IMG/VR virus record: IMGVR_UViG_3300029448_007456 | Coordinates: 1 to 64,000 of that record | DNA: 64,000 nt | Source: a virus | Strand: one strand, 5' to 3' | Shown here: piece after piece, positions 24,278 to 33,152 of the stretch | How the letters are laid out: every line of letters starts with the position of its first letter | How positions within the stretch are numbered: the first letter of the stretch is position 1 | Translations under genes and position numbers: made by a program | Notes under the pieces: model-generated | Told to the model about the DNA's origin: nothing | Seen by the model: the letters and a program-made list of their open reading frames with translations, nothing else | The model's database searches: none

Positions 24278-25573
24278 TTATGATACAGTTGCGCCTTGAA
24301 CGCTAACAATGTTCCATTTGCCAGTGGTGCCATCAAACAGTAAAGTAGCTGCTTCGCCCACTGCATTGAACAATATTTGTGTTGCCCAGTTGCCGTTGGT
24401 GTTGTCTAGGATAGCATTGTTGCCTGCCACAACCATCACAATATGTATAACTTGTCCATTAACACCATCTGCAATGGACAAAGTTGCTGTGTCACTGCCT
24501 GTGTTCAATAAGCACACACCAACAGTGATTTCGATGGCATTTGATCCACCAGCACCTGTGATTGTGTCTGTTTCTAATATTTGGAATGCATGATTGACTG
24601 AGCCGTTTACTCTTGTAGGGCCTTCAACATGTAAAGCATCGTCGATTGTTACTTCAGTTGAGTCTGTTGATTGAATTGATCCACCAATACTGATGCCATC
24701 ATTGATTGTTACTCTTGAAGAGTCATTGGATGATATTGTGTTGGTATCAATGGTGTCTGCTGAAAGTGTGCCTGACACATTCACAGCTTCAGTGATTTGT
24801 ATTCCTGCTGATGCTGTGGATGATATGATGTCTGTGTCCAAAGATTGGATTTGCACACTGACAGAATCTTCTCCAACTATTTCTTGCACCCTTAAAGTTC
24901 CACCAATTGTTACAGCGCCAGAAACATTTAATCCATCGTCGATTTGAATTGCTGTTGAATCTGTTGATGAAATTGTGTTTGTATCAATGGTATCAACACT
25001 CAGTGTGCCTGACACATTTAATCCATCATTTAATTGTATTGCTGTTGAATCTCCAGATGATATTTCGTTGATTTGTAACGTGTCGCCTTCAAAGTTTGCC
25101 ACAATAGTTGCTGTGGCGTTTAATGACACTGCTGAAGAATCTGATGTGCCTGCTGTGCCAGCTCTAAATTTGTCTGTGCCTTCATCCCAGAAGAAATATG
25201 CCGCATCAGATGAGCCTCTGTTGACATAAAATCCAGCATCAATGTCTGCACCAGAGGAGTTGTTGCTGTTAAGTTCTAGAAAGTTGTCTTCTACTGTGAG
25301 TTGGCTTGTTTCTATTTGTGTGTTTGTTCCGTTTACTACTAGGTCGCCTTCGATCACAACTTTGCCTGTTCCGTTTGCGTCAATTGTTAAGTCCCCGTTT
25401 GTGATCGTGTTGGTTATTGTTGATCCTGTGAGTGTAATATTTGATAGACTGCTTCCGCCTAATTTGTCATATACTTCATTGAAGTTGTCGTTGATTTTAT
25501 CAAATGCTGTTCTTAGCGGATCACCGGTGCCATCATTGGCTGCTGATCCTATGTTAATCGTTTGTTGGCTCAT
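24278..25573 (-). CDS. Tail-fibre-like protein with beta-helical repeats
   Basis: 431 residues. The N-terminus MSQQTINIGSAANDGTGDPL followed by RTAFDKINDNFNEVY is a widespread virion-attachment block of T4-like marine phage fibres. The middle consists of repeats of the type IxxxDSTAIQIDDGLNVSG/TLSVDTIDTNTISS, about 17-25 residues each, consistent with a beta-helix shaft. The C-terminus (TATLLFDGTTGKWNIVSVQG) is a small globular end. Probably host-recognition or a fibre shaft. AGGAG ribosome site present. Confidence 0.82.
   Translation of the reverse strand: MSQQTINIGSAANDGTGDPLRTAFDKINDNFNEVYDKLGGSSLSNITLTGSTITNTITNGDLTIDANGTGKVVIEGDLVVNGTNTQIETSQLTVEDNFLELNSNNSSGADIDAGFYVNRGSSDAAYFFWDEGTDKFRAGTAGTSDSSAVSLNATATIVANFEGDTLQINEISSGDSTAIQLNDGLNVSGTLSVDTIDTNTISSTDSTAIQIDDGLNVSGAVTIGGTLRVQEIVGEDSVSVQIQSLDTDIISSTASAGIQITEAVNVSGTLSADTIDTNTISSNDSSRVTINDGISIGGSIQSTDSTEVTIDDALHVEGPTRVNGSVNHAFQILETDTITGAGGSNAIEITVGVCLLNTGSDTATLSIADGVNGQVIHIVMVVAGNNAILDNTNGNWATQILFNAVGEAATLLFDGTTGKWNIVSVQGATVS
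24730..25070. repeat. Tandem DNA repeats coding for fibre shaft units
   Basis: Near-identical blocks such as TATCAATGGT followed by GTGTGCCTGACACATT recur about 236 bp apart inside the fibre gene (around 24740-24790 and 24977-25025), with further diverged copies of the DSTAIQ-coding unit. They may allow repeat-number change by recombination. Confidence 0.55.
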
Positions 25574-25627
25574 AATTAGTCTCCTCTGGTATGTTTATTT
25601 ACTAAATATTCTATAAACCTAAAGTAA

Positions 25628-25909
25628 ATGTTCATCAAAGAAACCACAGAAATACACCTACATCAACGCGAATCTAAGTTGGGCAACGTTCATAATTTCA
25701 AACGCAGACGTAGTGTGTATCACTTCAAATGTGACTGCTGTGATAAGGAGTTCATGCGTGACAAATCCAAAGTAACACCCAGCAGAGCATCTAATAATTT
25801 TCATCATGTGTGTGCCAAATGTGATGTCCATAAATATGCTCAGCAAGTAGGCGTCAACATGCGTAAGATTTACAAATTAGATGCCAGTTCAATAGAGGTC
25901 AAAATATAG
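25628..25909 (+). CDS. Small Cys-rich zinc-binding protein (93 aa)
   Basis: Basic protein with a CDCC pair followed 30+ residues later by CAKC, giving a likely zinc site, plus several His (NNFHHVCAKCDVH). Starts the plus-strand island with the large radical SAM gene, whose GTG overlaps this gene's TAG. Probably nucleic-acid binding. No family recognised. Confidence 0.6.
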   Translation: MFIKETTEIHLHQRESKLGNVHNFKRRRSVYHFKCDCCDKEFMRDKSKVTPSRASNNFHHVCAKCDVHKYAQQVGVNMRKIYKLDASSIEVKI

Positions 25910-27768
25910 TGTCAAAACAAAACATTTATCTGTGCCAGTTTTCATCGTGTTATCCTGGTGCTAGAAAGATATTGTATTATCCTTACAGCGTTGGCATGAT
26001 TTGGAGTTATGCTAAAACGATACCGGAAATCGATCAATCATTCCATTGTAAGTTTTTTCTGGAGAAAAAAGAATTCACAGAGATCATAGACAGACTGGAA
26101 GATCCTGCATTGATCGGATTGTCTTCATATGTGTGGAACCACAACTACAATCTTAAACTTGCTGAAATGATTAAAGAAAAATATCCAGATTGTCTCACTG
26201 TGATTGGTGGCCCTAGTGTGCCTTTCAGAGACAAAAACTTCCTACAAGACCATTCCTACATTGATTTTGCAATATATCACGAAGGTGAACTTGCATTCAC
26301 AGACCTACTACTTCACATCAAAAAAAACAAACCAAAACATGATATTCGAGGCATAGGATTTATAGACAGCAACGGAGAAATTGTAGCCAACAAGGCCGAA
26401 AGGATTCCTGATCTTGATAACATCCCTTCACCTTATTCAACAGGACTTTTTGATGAACTCACAGAAGAATACAAAGACACAGACATAATATTAAATGTGG
26501 TAACAGAAACCAACAGAGGTTGTCCATATTCATGCACATTCTGTGACTGGGGAAATGGTACTCTTGGCAAAGTGCATCAAATGGACATATGTAGAACTTT
26601 ACAGGAACTTGATTGGTTCAGTGAAAACAAGATTGAGTATCTGCACATTGCTGATGCAAACTTTGGACTAAAACGTAAAAAAGACTTAGACATAATCGGA
26701 TATGCGGCAAAATTAAAACGCGAAACAGGATTTCCAAGAACTATCAATTATACCTTGAGTAAAAAATTTTTTCCAGAACATTTGGAAATTGCAAAAGTTT
26801 TATTAGACAATCAAATGATGAGACATTTCACACTAAGTCTTCAAGACAGACACGATGATGTTTTAGATGCTATCAAAAGAAAAAACATAGATCATGACTC
26901 ATACATGAACATCAAAGATATGTGCGATGAAAGAAATATTCCAATGTGCACCGAGTTGATGATTCCATTACCCAGACAAACATTTGACAGTTTTATGGAC
27001 CAAATAGAATTTTTGATAAAACACAACATATATCCACATTTTAGTCCCACCACTATTCTTCCTGGTGCTGAAATGGCCGACCCAGAATATCAAAAAAAGT
27101 ATGGAATGAAAACAGTATTAAGTGCCATGAAACACAGTGAATATGCAGAAGAATATGAAGAAGTTGTGATTGAAACAAATACAATGAAAAAAGAAGATAT
27201 GAACGAAGCACTGATCTTGGTTTGGTTGATTGATGTATTTCAATCATACGGATTTGCTGACATAGTTTGCGACTTTTATTGTAAAACAGAAAACAAAAGA
27301 TTAAGAGATTTTTATCGTTTGCTGTTTCAGTTTTTTGTTGATAAACCAGACAGCATGTTGTTTAAGTATTTTGATCCAGTTAAAGATCATGTCAATACCA
27401 AAGACACCTATAAATTATATCCAGGTAAAGATACAGAAGGAATAATACAAGAAATAGGATATGATTGCAGAGAACAATTTTTCAAAGAATTTGAAACATT
27501 CATGCACACTGTGATTCCAGAACAATACATCAAAGACTTATTGGCCATACAAAAAGTAAGGCAAACACATTCGTATGACAAAACAGAAGAAATAGTACTA
27601 TTAGATCAAGATGTTTATGGATATACCAAACACGAGTCCGAACTAGCGCCAGCCACATACAAAATAAAATACAAACCCATCGAAAAACATTTCGAATACT
27701 ACTGCAATTTTATGGTGCACGGGGTAATGTTCAAAAGATGGAAACCTTTAGAAATAAAGAAAATTTAA
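25909..27768 (+). CDS. B12-binding-domain radical SAM enzyme (class B type), copy 1
   Basis: 619 residues from a GTG that overlaps the previous stop. The N-terminal ~160 residues form a cobalamin-binding Rossmann-like domain (PALIGLSSYVWNHNYN, CLTVIGGPSVPF). The radical SAM core has CPYSCTFCDWG (CX3CX2C) at about 208-215, then HIADANFGLKRKKD. Class B enzymes use methylcobalamin or a bound cobalamin for methylation and related chemistry. The substrate is unknown. It is clearly paralogous to the gene at 54.9 kb. It converges on an Fe-S assembly operon that could mature it. Confidence 0.82.
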   Translation: MSKQNIYLCQFSSCYPGARKILYYPYSVGMIWSYAKTIPEIDQSFHCKFFLEKKEFTEIIDRLEDPALIGLSSYVWNHNYNLKLAEMIKEKYPDCLTVIGGPSVPFRDKNFLQDHSYIDFAIYHEGELAFTDLLLHIKKNKPKHDIRGIGFIDSNGEIVANKAERIPDLDNIPSPYSTGLFDELTEEYKDTDIILNVVTETNRGCPYSCTFCDWGNGTLGKVHQMDICRTLQELDWFSENKIEYLHIADANFGLKRKKDLDIIGYAAKLKRETGFPRTINYTLSKKFFPEHLEIAKVLLDNQMMRHFTLSLQDRHDDVLDAIKRKNIDHDSYMNIKDMCDERNIPMCTELMIPLPRQTFDSFMDQIEFLIKHNIYPHFSPTTILPGAEMADPEYQKKYGMKTVLSAMKHSEYAEEYEEVVIETNTMKKEDMNEALILVWLIDVFQSYGFADIVCDFYCKTENKRLRDFYRLLFQFFVDKPDSMLFKYFDPVKDHVNTKDTYKLYPGKDTEGIIQEIGYDCREQFFKEFETFMHTVIPEQYIKDLLAIQKVRQTHSYDKTEEIVLLDQDVYGYTKHESELAPATYKIKYKPIEKHFEYYCNFMVHGVMFKRWKPLEIKKI

Positions 27769-27773
27769 CTATT

Positions 27774-28094
27774 TTATTTTACTGAAAAACTAGTGCCGCA
27801 ACCACACGAAGAATGTGCATTGGGATTGTCATATGTAAAATAAGATCCAAAAATTTCCTGTTTGTAATCAATGCGTGTGCCTAATATAAACATTTCAGAA
27901 CGTTCATCCACCAGCACTTTGACATCGCCAAATGCTAGTTCTTGATCTCTATCCTTTTTTTCATCAGCAACATCAATCTTGTAGTTAAATCCCGCACAGC
28001 CACCACCTTTGACTCCAAATCTAATATAAGGCTTGCTTGCATCTTCACAGACTTCCTTCATTTTTGCAATTGCTGGCACAGTTATTTCTATCAT
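27774..28094 (-). CDS. A-type Fe-S carrier protein (IscA/ErpA/HesB family)
   Basis: 106 residues with the three conserved cysteines: Cys33 in KGGGCAGF and the pair in SSCGCG near the C-terminus. FGVKGGGCAGFNYKID and NPNAHSSCGCGTSF are diagnostic. The family carries Fe or Fe-S clusters from the scaffold to apo-enzymes, including [4Fe-4S] proteins such as radical SAM enzymes. It is the last gene of a four-gene Fe-S/SOD operon and also has its own late-promoter-like motif. Confidence 0.9.
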   Translation of the reverse strand: MIEITVPAIAKMKEVCEDASKPYIRFGVKGGGCAGFNYKIDVADEKKDRDQELAFGDVKVLVDERSEMFILGTRIDYKQEIFGSYFTYDNPNAHSSCGCGTSFSVK

Positions 28095-28099
28095 ACTTG

Positions 28100-28107
28100 T
28101 ATTTACA
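28100..28107 (-). promoter_or_regulatory. Late-promoter-like motif TGTAAATA
   Basis: Minus-strand TGTAAATA, 5 nt before the ATG at 28094, overlapping the end of the sufT-like gene. It may give separate late expression of the Fe-S carrier. Confidence 0.35.
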
Positions 28108-28420
28108 TACCTAAATACAATCTACCATCGTCACTGACCATCTCAGGAGTCCATGGTGGATCAAATGTTAATTCTATTCTAACTTTGTCATGTCCTGCTT
28201 TTTCCACTGCTTCTTGGATCCACTGTGGTAACTCTCCTGCCACTGGACAATTAGGTGCTGTAAGGGTCATTGTGACATCTACTGAGTTGTCTTCCTGTAA
28301 AATAATGTCATATATCAAACCAAGTTCAAACACATCAATGGGAATCTCTGGATCATAAACTGATCTTAATTCATGAACTATGTTTGGAAAAGTGGTTTCA
28401 AAGTGTTTGCGGTCAATCAT
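28103..28420 (-). CDS. SufT/MIP18-type (DUF59) Fe-S maturation factor
   Basis: 105 residues with the DUF59 core VYDPEIPIDVFELGLIYDI and the reactive cysteine in LTAPNCPVAGELPQW, ending in a DPPWTPEMVSDDGRLYLGM segment typical of SufT-like proteins. SufT proteins assist Fe-S cluster maturation under high cluster demand. Coupled to the Nfu gene by a 4-nt overlap. Confidence 0.85.
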   Translation of the reverse strand: MIDRKHFETTFPNIVHELRSVYDPEIPIDVFELGLIYDIILQEDNSVDVTMTLTAPNCPVAGELPQWIQEAVEKAGHDKVRIELTFDPPWTPEMVSDDGRLYLGM

Positions 28421-28986
28421 TCAGTTGACCTGACGCCACGCACTTCTGGAATATAATGTTTCATCATATTTTCGATTCCAGACTTTAGTGTTGCTGTGGA
28501 ACTTGGACATCCTTGACAAGCGCCTTGCAGTTCTAACACAATCCATCCATCTTGGTATGATTCAAATATTATGTCCCCACCATCCAGGGCCACTGCAGGA
28601 CGTATTTTGACATCAAGTATTTCTTTAATTTTTTTTACTGTGTCGCTGTCACTGTCTTTAACTCCATGCTTGTTGTCGACATAATTTTTTTTGAATTGTG
28701 GTTCCCGTATTAATGGTTTATCCGTGGCAAATTGCGTAATGATAGCACCCATGATGGCTGGTTTCAACAATTTCCATTCAGCAAACTTATGCTTACTGAT
28801 TGTAATAAAGTCTGCACCATAAAACACACTTTCAACTCCTTTGATTTGAAAAAGTTGTTCGGCTAGGATTGAATTACCAGTGCTACTTTCATCTTGATAA
28901 AATTGTGTTCCATGACTCATAACTGTGACGCCAGGAATAAATTTTAGGGTTGCTGGATTTGGCGTTTGTTCTACTTGCACAAACAT
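28417..28986 (-). CDS. Nfu-type Fe-S scaffold/carrier
   Basis: 189 residues with both domains. The N-terminal Nfu_N block reads VQVEQTPNPATLKFIPGVTV. The C-terminal NifU domain has ALDGGDIIFESYQDG and the cluster-binding CxxC in LQGACQGCPSSTATLKSGIE. The layout matches mitochondrial/alphaproteobacterial NFU1 rather than E. coli NfuA. It delivers [4Fe-4S] clusters to lipoyl synthase-like and other radical SAM targets in cells, so a role in loading the phage radical SAM enzymes is a natural inference. Confidence 0.9.
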   Translation of the reverse strand: MFVQVEQTPNPATLKFIPGVTVMSHGTQFYQDESSTGNSILAEQLFQIKGVESVFYGADFITISKHKFAEWKLLKPAIMGAIITQFATDKPLIREPQFKKNYVDNKHGVKDSDSDTVKKIKEILDVKIRPAVALDGGDIIFESYQDGWIVLELQGACQGCPSSTATLKSGIENMMKHYIPEVRGVRSTE

Positions 28987-28992
28987 GGAACA

Positions 28993-29625
28993 TTATGCCT
29001 CTAGCAATCTTGATTCTATAAATTTGTAATTGATCAGTTCGTTGATTACTCTTGTGAGATGTTCTTTTCGATCATTTTTGTAATCCAGATAGTATGAGTG
29101 TTCCCACACATCGAATGCGGCAAGTATATCAACATCTTCACCAACTGGATTATCTGCATTTGGATAAGTTTTAAATTTTAGATCTCCATTTTCTAAAACC
29201 AAATACACCCAACCAGATCCAAATCTTTTCATGCCTGCATCAACAAATGCTTCTTTGAACTGGTCCATTGTGTCAAATGAATCTTCAATATGATCTTGCA
29301 TTTCTTGTGATGGCTCTTCATAGTCTGGAGTCAATGATTGAAAGTATATAATATGATTAAAGTTTTGGCCTGCGTTGTTGAATATTGCTTGATCGTTATC
29401 TCTTGACTCAACAATAATTTGTTTGAGACTTTTGTCTTCATATTCTGTGCCTTTGATAAGGTCGTTTAATTTATCAACATATCCGGAATGGTGCTTTCCA
29501 TAGTGTAAGTCTATGGTTTCCCGACTTATTACTGGTTCAAGATCTTTTCTATCATAAGGCAAATCCATTATGGTGAACTTGCCACCGTTGACATTTACGT
29601 CATCTGCTACTTGATCTAGTTTCAT
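28993..29625 (-). CDS. Fe/Mn superoxide dismutase
   Basis: 210 residues. Metal ligands are recognisable: first His in DLHYGKHHSGYVDKLN, second His in NFNHIIYFQSL, Asp and His in FDVWEHSYYLDYKNDR. GSGWVYLVLENGDLKF is the conserved middle. An extra ~18-residue N-terminal extension precedes the usual LPYDRKDLEPVIS start, and translation could begin at the internal Met there. It detoxifies superoxide, which destroys exposed Fe-S clusters. Location in the Fe-S operon supports a protective role. Confidence 0.9.
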   Translation of the reverse strand: MKLDQVADDVNVNGGKFTIMDLPYDRKDLEPVISRETIDLHYGKHHSGYVDKLNDLIKGTEYEDKSLKQIIVESRDNDQAIFNNAGQNFNHIIYFQSLTPDYEEPSQEMQDHIEDSFDTMDQFKEAFVDAGMKRFGSGWVYLVLENGDLKFKTYPNADNPVGEDVDILAAFDVWEHSYYLDYKNDRKEHLTRVINELINYKFIESRLLEA

Positions 29626-29807
29626 TATTTTTTCTTTGGTCTACCACGGCCTTTTTTAGCAGTAGTCTTTTTGGTTGTTTTCTTTGTTGACTTTTTTGTA
29701 GTCACCTTTTTTGTTTTCTTTGGTGTTATGGTTGTTGACTTTGTGGTCACAGCCGCAGATGCAGTTGGTCCACTAGTATCACCAAATATCCATTTTAATA
29801 TCTTCAT
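29625..29807 (-). CDS. Lys-rich AT-hook protein (60 aa)
   Basis: After a short N-terminus (MKILKWIFGDTSG) the protein is almost only Lys, Thr and Ala and ends with GRGRPKKK, an AT-hook that binds the minor groove of AT-rich DNA. It resembles the tails of histone H1-like bacterial proteins. It heads the Fe-S/SOD operon behind a strong sigma70-type promoter, so could be made early and bind the phage or host chromosome (inference). Confidence 0.7.
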   Translation of the reverse strand: MKILKWIFGDTSGPTASAAVTTKSTTITPKKTKKVTTKKSTKKTTKKTTAKKGRGRPKKK

Positions 29808-29829
29808 TAGTTTGGTCTCCTTTGTGTAT

Positions 29830-29857
29830 ATTATACTTATTTTTTACAATCTGTCAA
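29830..29857 (-). promoter_or_regulatory. Sigma70-type promoter of the AT-hook/SOD/Fe-S operon
   Basis: TTGACA (29857-29852), 16-nt spacer, TATAAT (29835-29830), then a 22-nt leader with AAGGAG before the ATG at 29807. Perfect consensus hexamers. Confidence 0.8.
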
Positions 29858-30889
29858 TCACAACACAGGTGATCCAATTGATATTAATTCATATTGTGCC
29901 GCCAACAAAGATGATGCAAGATTCTTGGCTTTGGATTCGCACTGTATATCAAACAATTTTCCAAATGGTTTTATCCAATTGTTTGTTGGTATATGCCAGT
30001 AATAATCAGAGTGTGCTCTAATGGTTGTTCTGTTTTCTCCCTGTTCAAATAATTTTTCTCTATCCAAAAGTTTTGCCTGGTCAACCTTGTTGTGCAATAT
30101 TTCTTTTGGCTGTGAATAATGCATCACTGGTCGCACACCACGCCACGAATCAATGATTCTTTTGATCCTGTCATCATCTACTGTGATCCATTCTCCACAG
30201 TTGACCCAATGATGATGTATATCAAACACCAGTGCCAAATGTTTTTCCAATTGTAAAACATCACCTAGTCCCCATTTCATTTCTTCATTTTCAATTGTGA
30301 TAGTATTCCTTGCTTCAGGCGACAGTCTTGGCAAAACATCAATGATGCCTTGTGGACCTCTTCGCCCAGATATATGCACGTTAATTTTAAAGTCCTGGAA
30401 TGTTTTACCATAACCCATCCAACGTGCCATGTTAACATGATATTCAAATTCTTCAATGCTACGGTCAATGATGTCATCCGACTCTGATGCCAACACAGTG
30501 AACTGTCCAGGATGAAAAGACAATCTCACACCCAATGATCTTGCTGTGTTGCCAACTTCAGCAAAATGTTTTTCACAGTATGCAATCACATCTGGTTTGG
30601 ACCAAAAGTATTTCCATGTGGCTTCTGTGGCCACAGGTAATATCGGTGAACTTAATCTACACATACGCAATGAGGGAGGCAGTGCACCAGTGTATTTGAC
30701 CAGTTCATGTATAGAAGATATATTATGGCGCATGAGATCCCACAGTCTTTCTTCTGCTTGATCTTTGTGTTCGTTGAGCCAACGCACAGTGGTTGCTCTA
30801 CAGTTGAGTGGCTGTTCAGTTTCCTTTAATAGTTTGGGTTTAAGTGTTCTATCATGATGTAGATACTTGCAACAATAGCCTATACGCAT
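29858..30889 (-). CDS. uvsE: UV damage endonuclease (UVDE/UvsE)
   Basis: 343 residues. MRIGYCCKYL at the start and LSFHPGQFTVLAS are UVDE signatures. A TIM-barrel metal site is suggested by His in INVHISGR, Glu in TIENEE, VFDIHHHWVN and MHYSQP. It nicks DNA 5' of UV photoproducts, giving nucleotide-excision-independent repair useful to a surface-ocean virus. Its ATG is exactly 6 nt downstream of a TATAAT box, so it is probably expressed early as a leaderless mRNA. Confidence 0.9.
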   Translation of the reverse strand: MRIGYCCKYLHHDRTLKPKLLKETEQPLNCRATTVRWLNEHKDQAEERLWDLMRHNISSIHELVKYTGALPPSLRMCRLSSPILPVATEATWKYFWSKPDVIAYCEKHFAEVGNTARSLGVRLSFHPGQFTVLASESDDIIDRSIEEFEYHVNMARWMGYGKTFQDFKINVHISGRRGPQGIIDVLPRLSPEARNTITIENEEMKWGLGDVLQLEKHLALVFDIHHHWVNCGEWITVDDDRIKRIIDSWRGVRPVMHYSQPKEILHNKVDQAKLLDREKLFEQGENRTTIRAHSDYYWHIPTNNWIKPFGKLFDIQCESKAKNLASSLLAAQYELISIGSPVL

Positions 30890-30895
30890 AACGCT

Positions 30896-30923
30896 ATTAT
30901 AGTTTAAGAATACAAACTGTCAA
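30896..30923 (-). promoter_or_regulatory. Sigma70-type promoter, leaderless start of uvsE
   Basis: TTGACA (30923-30918), 16-nt spacer, TATAAT (30901-30896), 6 nt to the ATG at 30889. The promoter overlaps the end of the upstream gene. Confidence 0.75.
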
Positions 30924-32013
30924 CATCTGATGGCACACCAATTGTTGCGTTTATTTTACACACTGTATCAACTACTTTGTTGATTTCATCATGGCTTAAC
31001 CATTGGTGACATGGTATACACACTGCATGATCAACATAAAAATCTGTATTAGGATATGTTCTATTATCTACATTAAGTGCAGGATATTTGGAAAAATTAT
31101 AGGTGTAATGTAAATTACATTCTATGCCCTTGTCATGCATCATTTTGGCAAACAACTTCTTATTTTTAGTAAAAATACAAAACTTATGATGATTGGAGGT
31201 GCTGTAGCCTGGTGATGGTTTGACCATAACTCCTTTGTTATCAAACACATCTTTGTAATACAGATTGATTTCAGTTCTGGTGTTTTGCCAACTGGCCAAT
31301 CTTTGCATTGAAGCCAAACATTGTGCTGACTTGTCTTCACTGGGTTTGCCGTTGATCCCTATCTGTGATATCTGCACTTCTTCAGCATTGTTATAACCAT
31401 TTGAATTGATGATTTTCAATTTGCCATACAGAGTGGCATCATCAGTTGAAACTGATCCATATGTGCCAAACACAGGTGCATTTTTATTAAAAGCAAAACT
31501 TAAAGTGGTCATGTCGCCATACTGTGTTGCCATGTTGTTACGATATTTGGTTGTAAGGCATTGAGCACTGTCGTTAAGCACAGGCACTTCAATGTCTTTG
31601 ATTTGGTCCCAGTCCACAGAATCGCCATACAAGCCAGTCACAATACATGCCTTGGTGTTTTTGGTAACAGGCAGATTAGACAAATCCATACAGCCATAAT
31701 TGTTGATGTCCACAAACACAGGAACTGCTCCTAGTAATTTAATTGGCATCACACTTGCAGGATTACTATAATTCACACACAACACTTCATCGTTTGGTTG
31801 TATGCCAATGGCCAACAACATGCTTGTAATAGCAGTTGTACCACTTGTGGTCACCACTGTGTGCTGTTTGGTGTGTTGCGAAATAATTTCAGCACATTGT
31901 GTTGTATAGGTGCCATCAACATGGTTGTCGTTACTGTATACATCTTTATAATACGCAGACAATGTCGGCATGATATCATTGTATAAACGTGACAGTGGAG
32001 CAATTTTAATCAT
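30904..32013 (-). CDS. DegT/DnrJ/EryC1-type PLP-dependent aminotransferase
   Basis: 369 residues. The family pattern is seen in VTTSGTTAITSMLLAIGIQP (PLP phosphate/early fold), VFVDINNYGCMDL and VLNDSAQCL. The Schiff-base lysine is expected in TLSFAFNKNAPVFGTYGS (SFxxxK). The family transaminates nucleotide-linked keto-sugars or forms unusual amino sugars, so a surface-sugar or base-modification role is possible. It overlaps the unknown 380-aa gene upstream by 4 nt. The usual GEGG after the lysine is altered to GTYG. Confidence 0.72.
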   Translation of the reverse strand: MIKIAPLSRLYNDIMPTLSAYYKDVYSNDNHVDGTYTTQCAEIISQHTKQHTVVTTSGTTAITSMLLAIGIQPNDEVLCVNYSNPASVMPIKLLGAVPVFVDINNYGCMDLSNLPVTKNTKACIVTGLYGDSVDWDQIKDIEVPVLNDSAQCLTTKYRNNMATQYGDMTTLSFAFNKNAPVFGTYGSVSTDDATLYGKLKIINSNGYNNAEEVQISQIGINGKPSEDKSAQCLASMQRLASWQNTRTEINLYYKDVFDNKGVMVKPSPGYSTSNHHKFCIFTKNKKLFAKMMHDKGIECNLHYTYNFSKYPALNVDNRTYPNTDFYVDHAVCIPCHQWLSHDEINKVVDTVCKINATIGVPSDVDSLYS

Positions 32014-33152
32014 TTTTTTGAAGAGTGATTGTATCCTGGCATCATAATTCCAATTTGTTTTTGTTTAAAATCTGGTTGTGACCAAACATAATCAAACGTG
32101 TTTTCTACATCATCTATTGTAATTTTATACACATCTAAGTGTTGTGAAAGTGTTGACCAGATTTTATATTGATCATCAGTGCCAAAAGATTTCTGCAAAT
32201 TGCAATGGCCAATTTTAATATATCCAAGAGCAAGTTTAGGATCGGCAGGATCGAAACCATTTTGTTTCAGCCATGCATTAAACTGTTGTTGTTCTTCTTT
32301 GTGCCAAGGCGCAGTTGCTTCGGTTACATCTTTGCCCCACTCAATGTCAAATTCTCCAGTATAATATTTCAATGCATTAATTGTTGAACATACCACATCA
32401 TCCACAGGTGCACCATCTTCATCTCTAAACACTTCGATATGTGTTTTTCCAATTTGTGCCCAATGCAAATACACACCACCTATTTGTCGATCAAAACTAT
32501 TTTTTTCGAACATTGCAAAATCCTGTGATACAAGATTCTGTCTTGGTGCTTGAAGCCAAGTCATTATTTGACTAGGTCTTTGCCATTGTGGTTCAACAAC
32601 AGATTTGCGTAAACTCAACACATATGATTCAAGTTCATGACACAAATCATTAAGTTGCCTAATGGCGTATTTTGTATCGTAATCAGCAATTTTGTAATAT
32701 TTGCTTAGTCCCCAGGCTTCTCCTTGTAGATCCTCAAAGTATCTGTGTAAACGATTCATTGCATCATGTTTTAGCCTTAGACCTAGTGTGCCTGATTCGT
32801 CGCCATTGTCTGCTTTGCCTACAGGAAGATTACCAGGCCACATCACTGTGTCCTCGTTGAAGTGGTCATCTATGTGATAAGCATCCAGTCCTGCAACTTG
32901 CCATTTGTTAAATGTGTTGAACCTATTGATTTGCCATATTGCTTGATTTATTTCATTGCATAAAAATTTTACGTCTCTAGGATTGTTTTCTACAAATCCC
33001 ATAAAGCAGTAATTTTTTTCTAAATGATAGTCTTGCTTCAGTAGATTTTTGAGTTGTTGTTTCCAACGTGCAGTAAACTCATTGCTATCGATGTCAAAGT
33101 GAACATCAATGGTCTGATCTGGTGTTAACGGATTTCTATAGGTAATGATCAT
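32010..33152 (-). CDS. Phage protein of unknown function (380 aa)
   Basis: Rich in Trp, His and Asp, with segments such as AYHIDDHFNEDTVMWPGNLP and GGVYLHWAQIGKTHIEVFRDE, giving the look of a metal-binding enzyme. No signal peptide. Coupled on both sides (4-nt overlaps) to the DegT-like and QueD-like genes, so it is part of that three-gene unit. No family recognised. Confidence 0.55.
   Translation of the reverse strand: MIITYRNPLTPDQTIDVHFDIDSNEFTARWKQQLKNLLKQDYHLEKNYCFMGFVENNPRDVKFLCNEINQAIWQINRFNTFNKWQVAGLDAYHIDDHFNEDTVMWPGNLPVGKADNGDESGTLGLRLKHDAMNRLHRYFEDLQGEAWGLSKYYKIADYDTKYAIRQLNDLCHELESYVLSLRKSVVEPQWQRPSQIMTWLQAPRQNLVSQDFAMFEKNSFDRQIGGVYLHWAQIGKTHIEVFRDEDGAPVDDVVCSTINALKYYTGEFDIEWGKDVTEATAPWHKEEQQQFNAWLKQNGFDPADPKLALGYIKIGHCNLQKSFGTDDQYKIWSTLSQHLDVYKITIDDVENTFDYVWSQPDFKQKQIGIMMPGYNHSSKK

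Noticed and set aside
20409-25616. Plus-strand frames across the structural genes
   Set aside because: They mirror Thr/Ser-rich repeats of the minus-strand fibre genes and lack ribosome sites.
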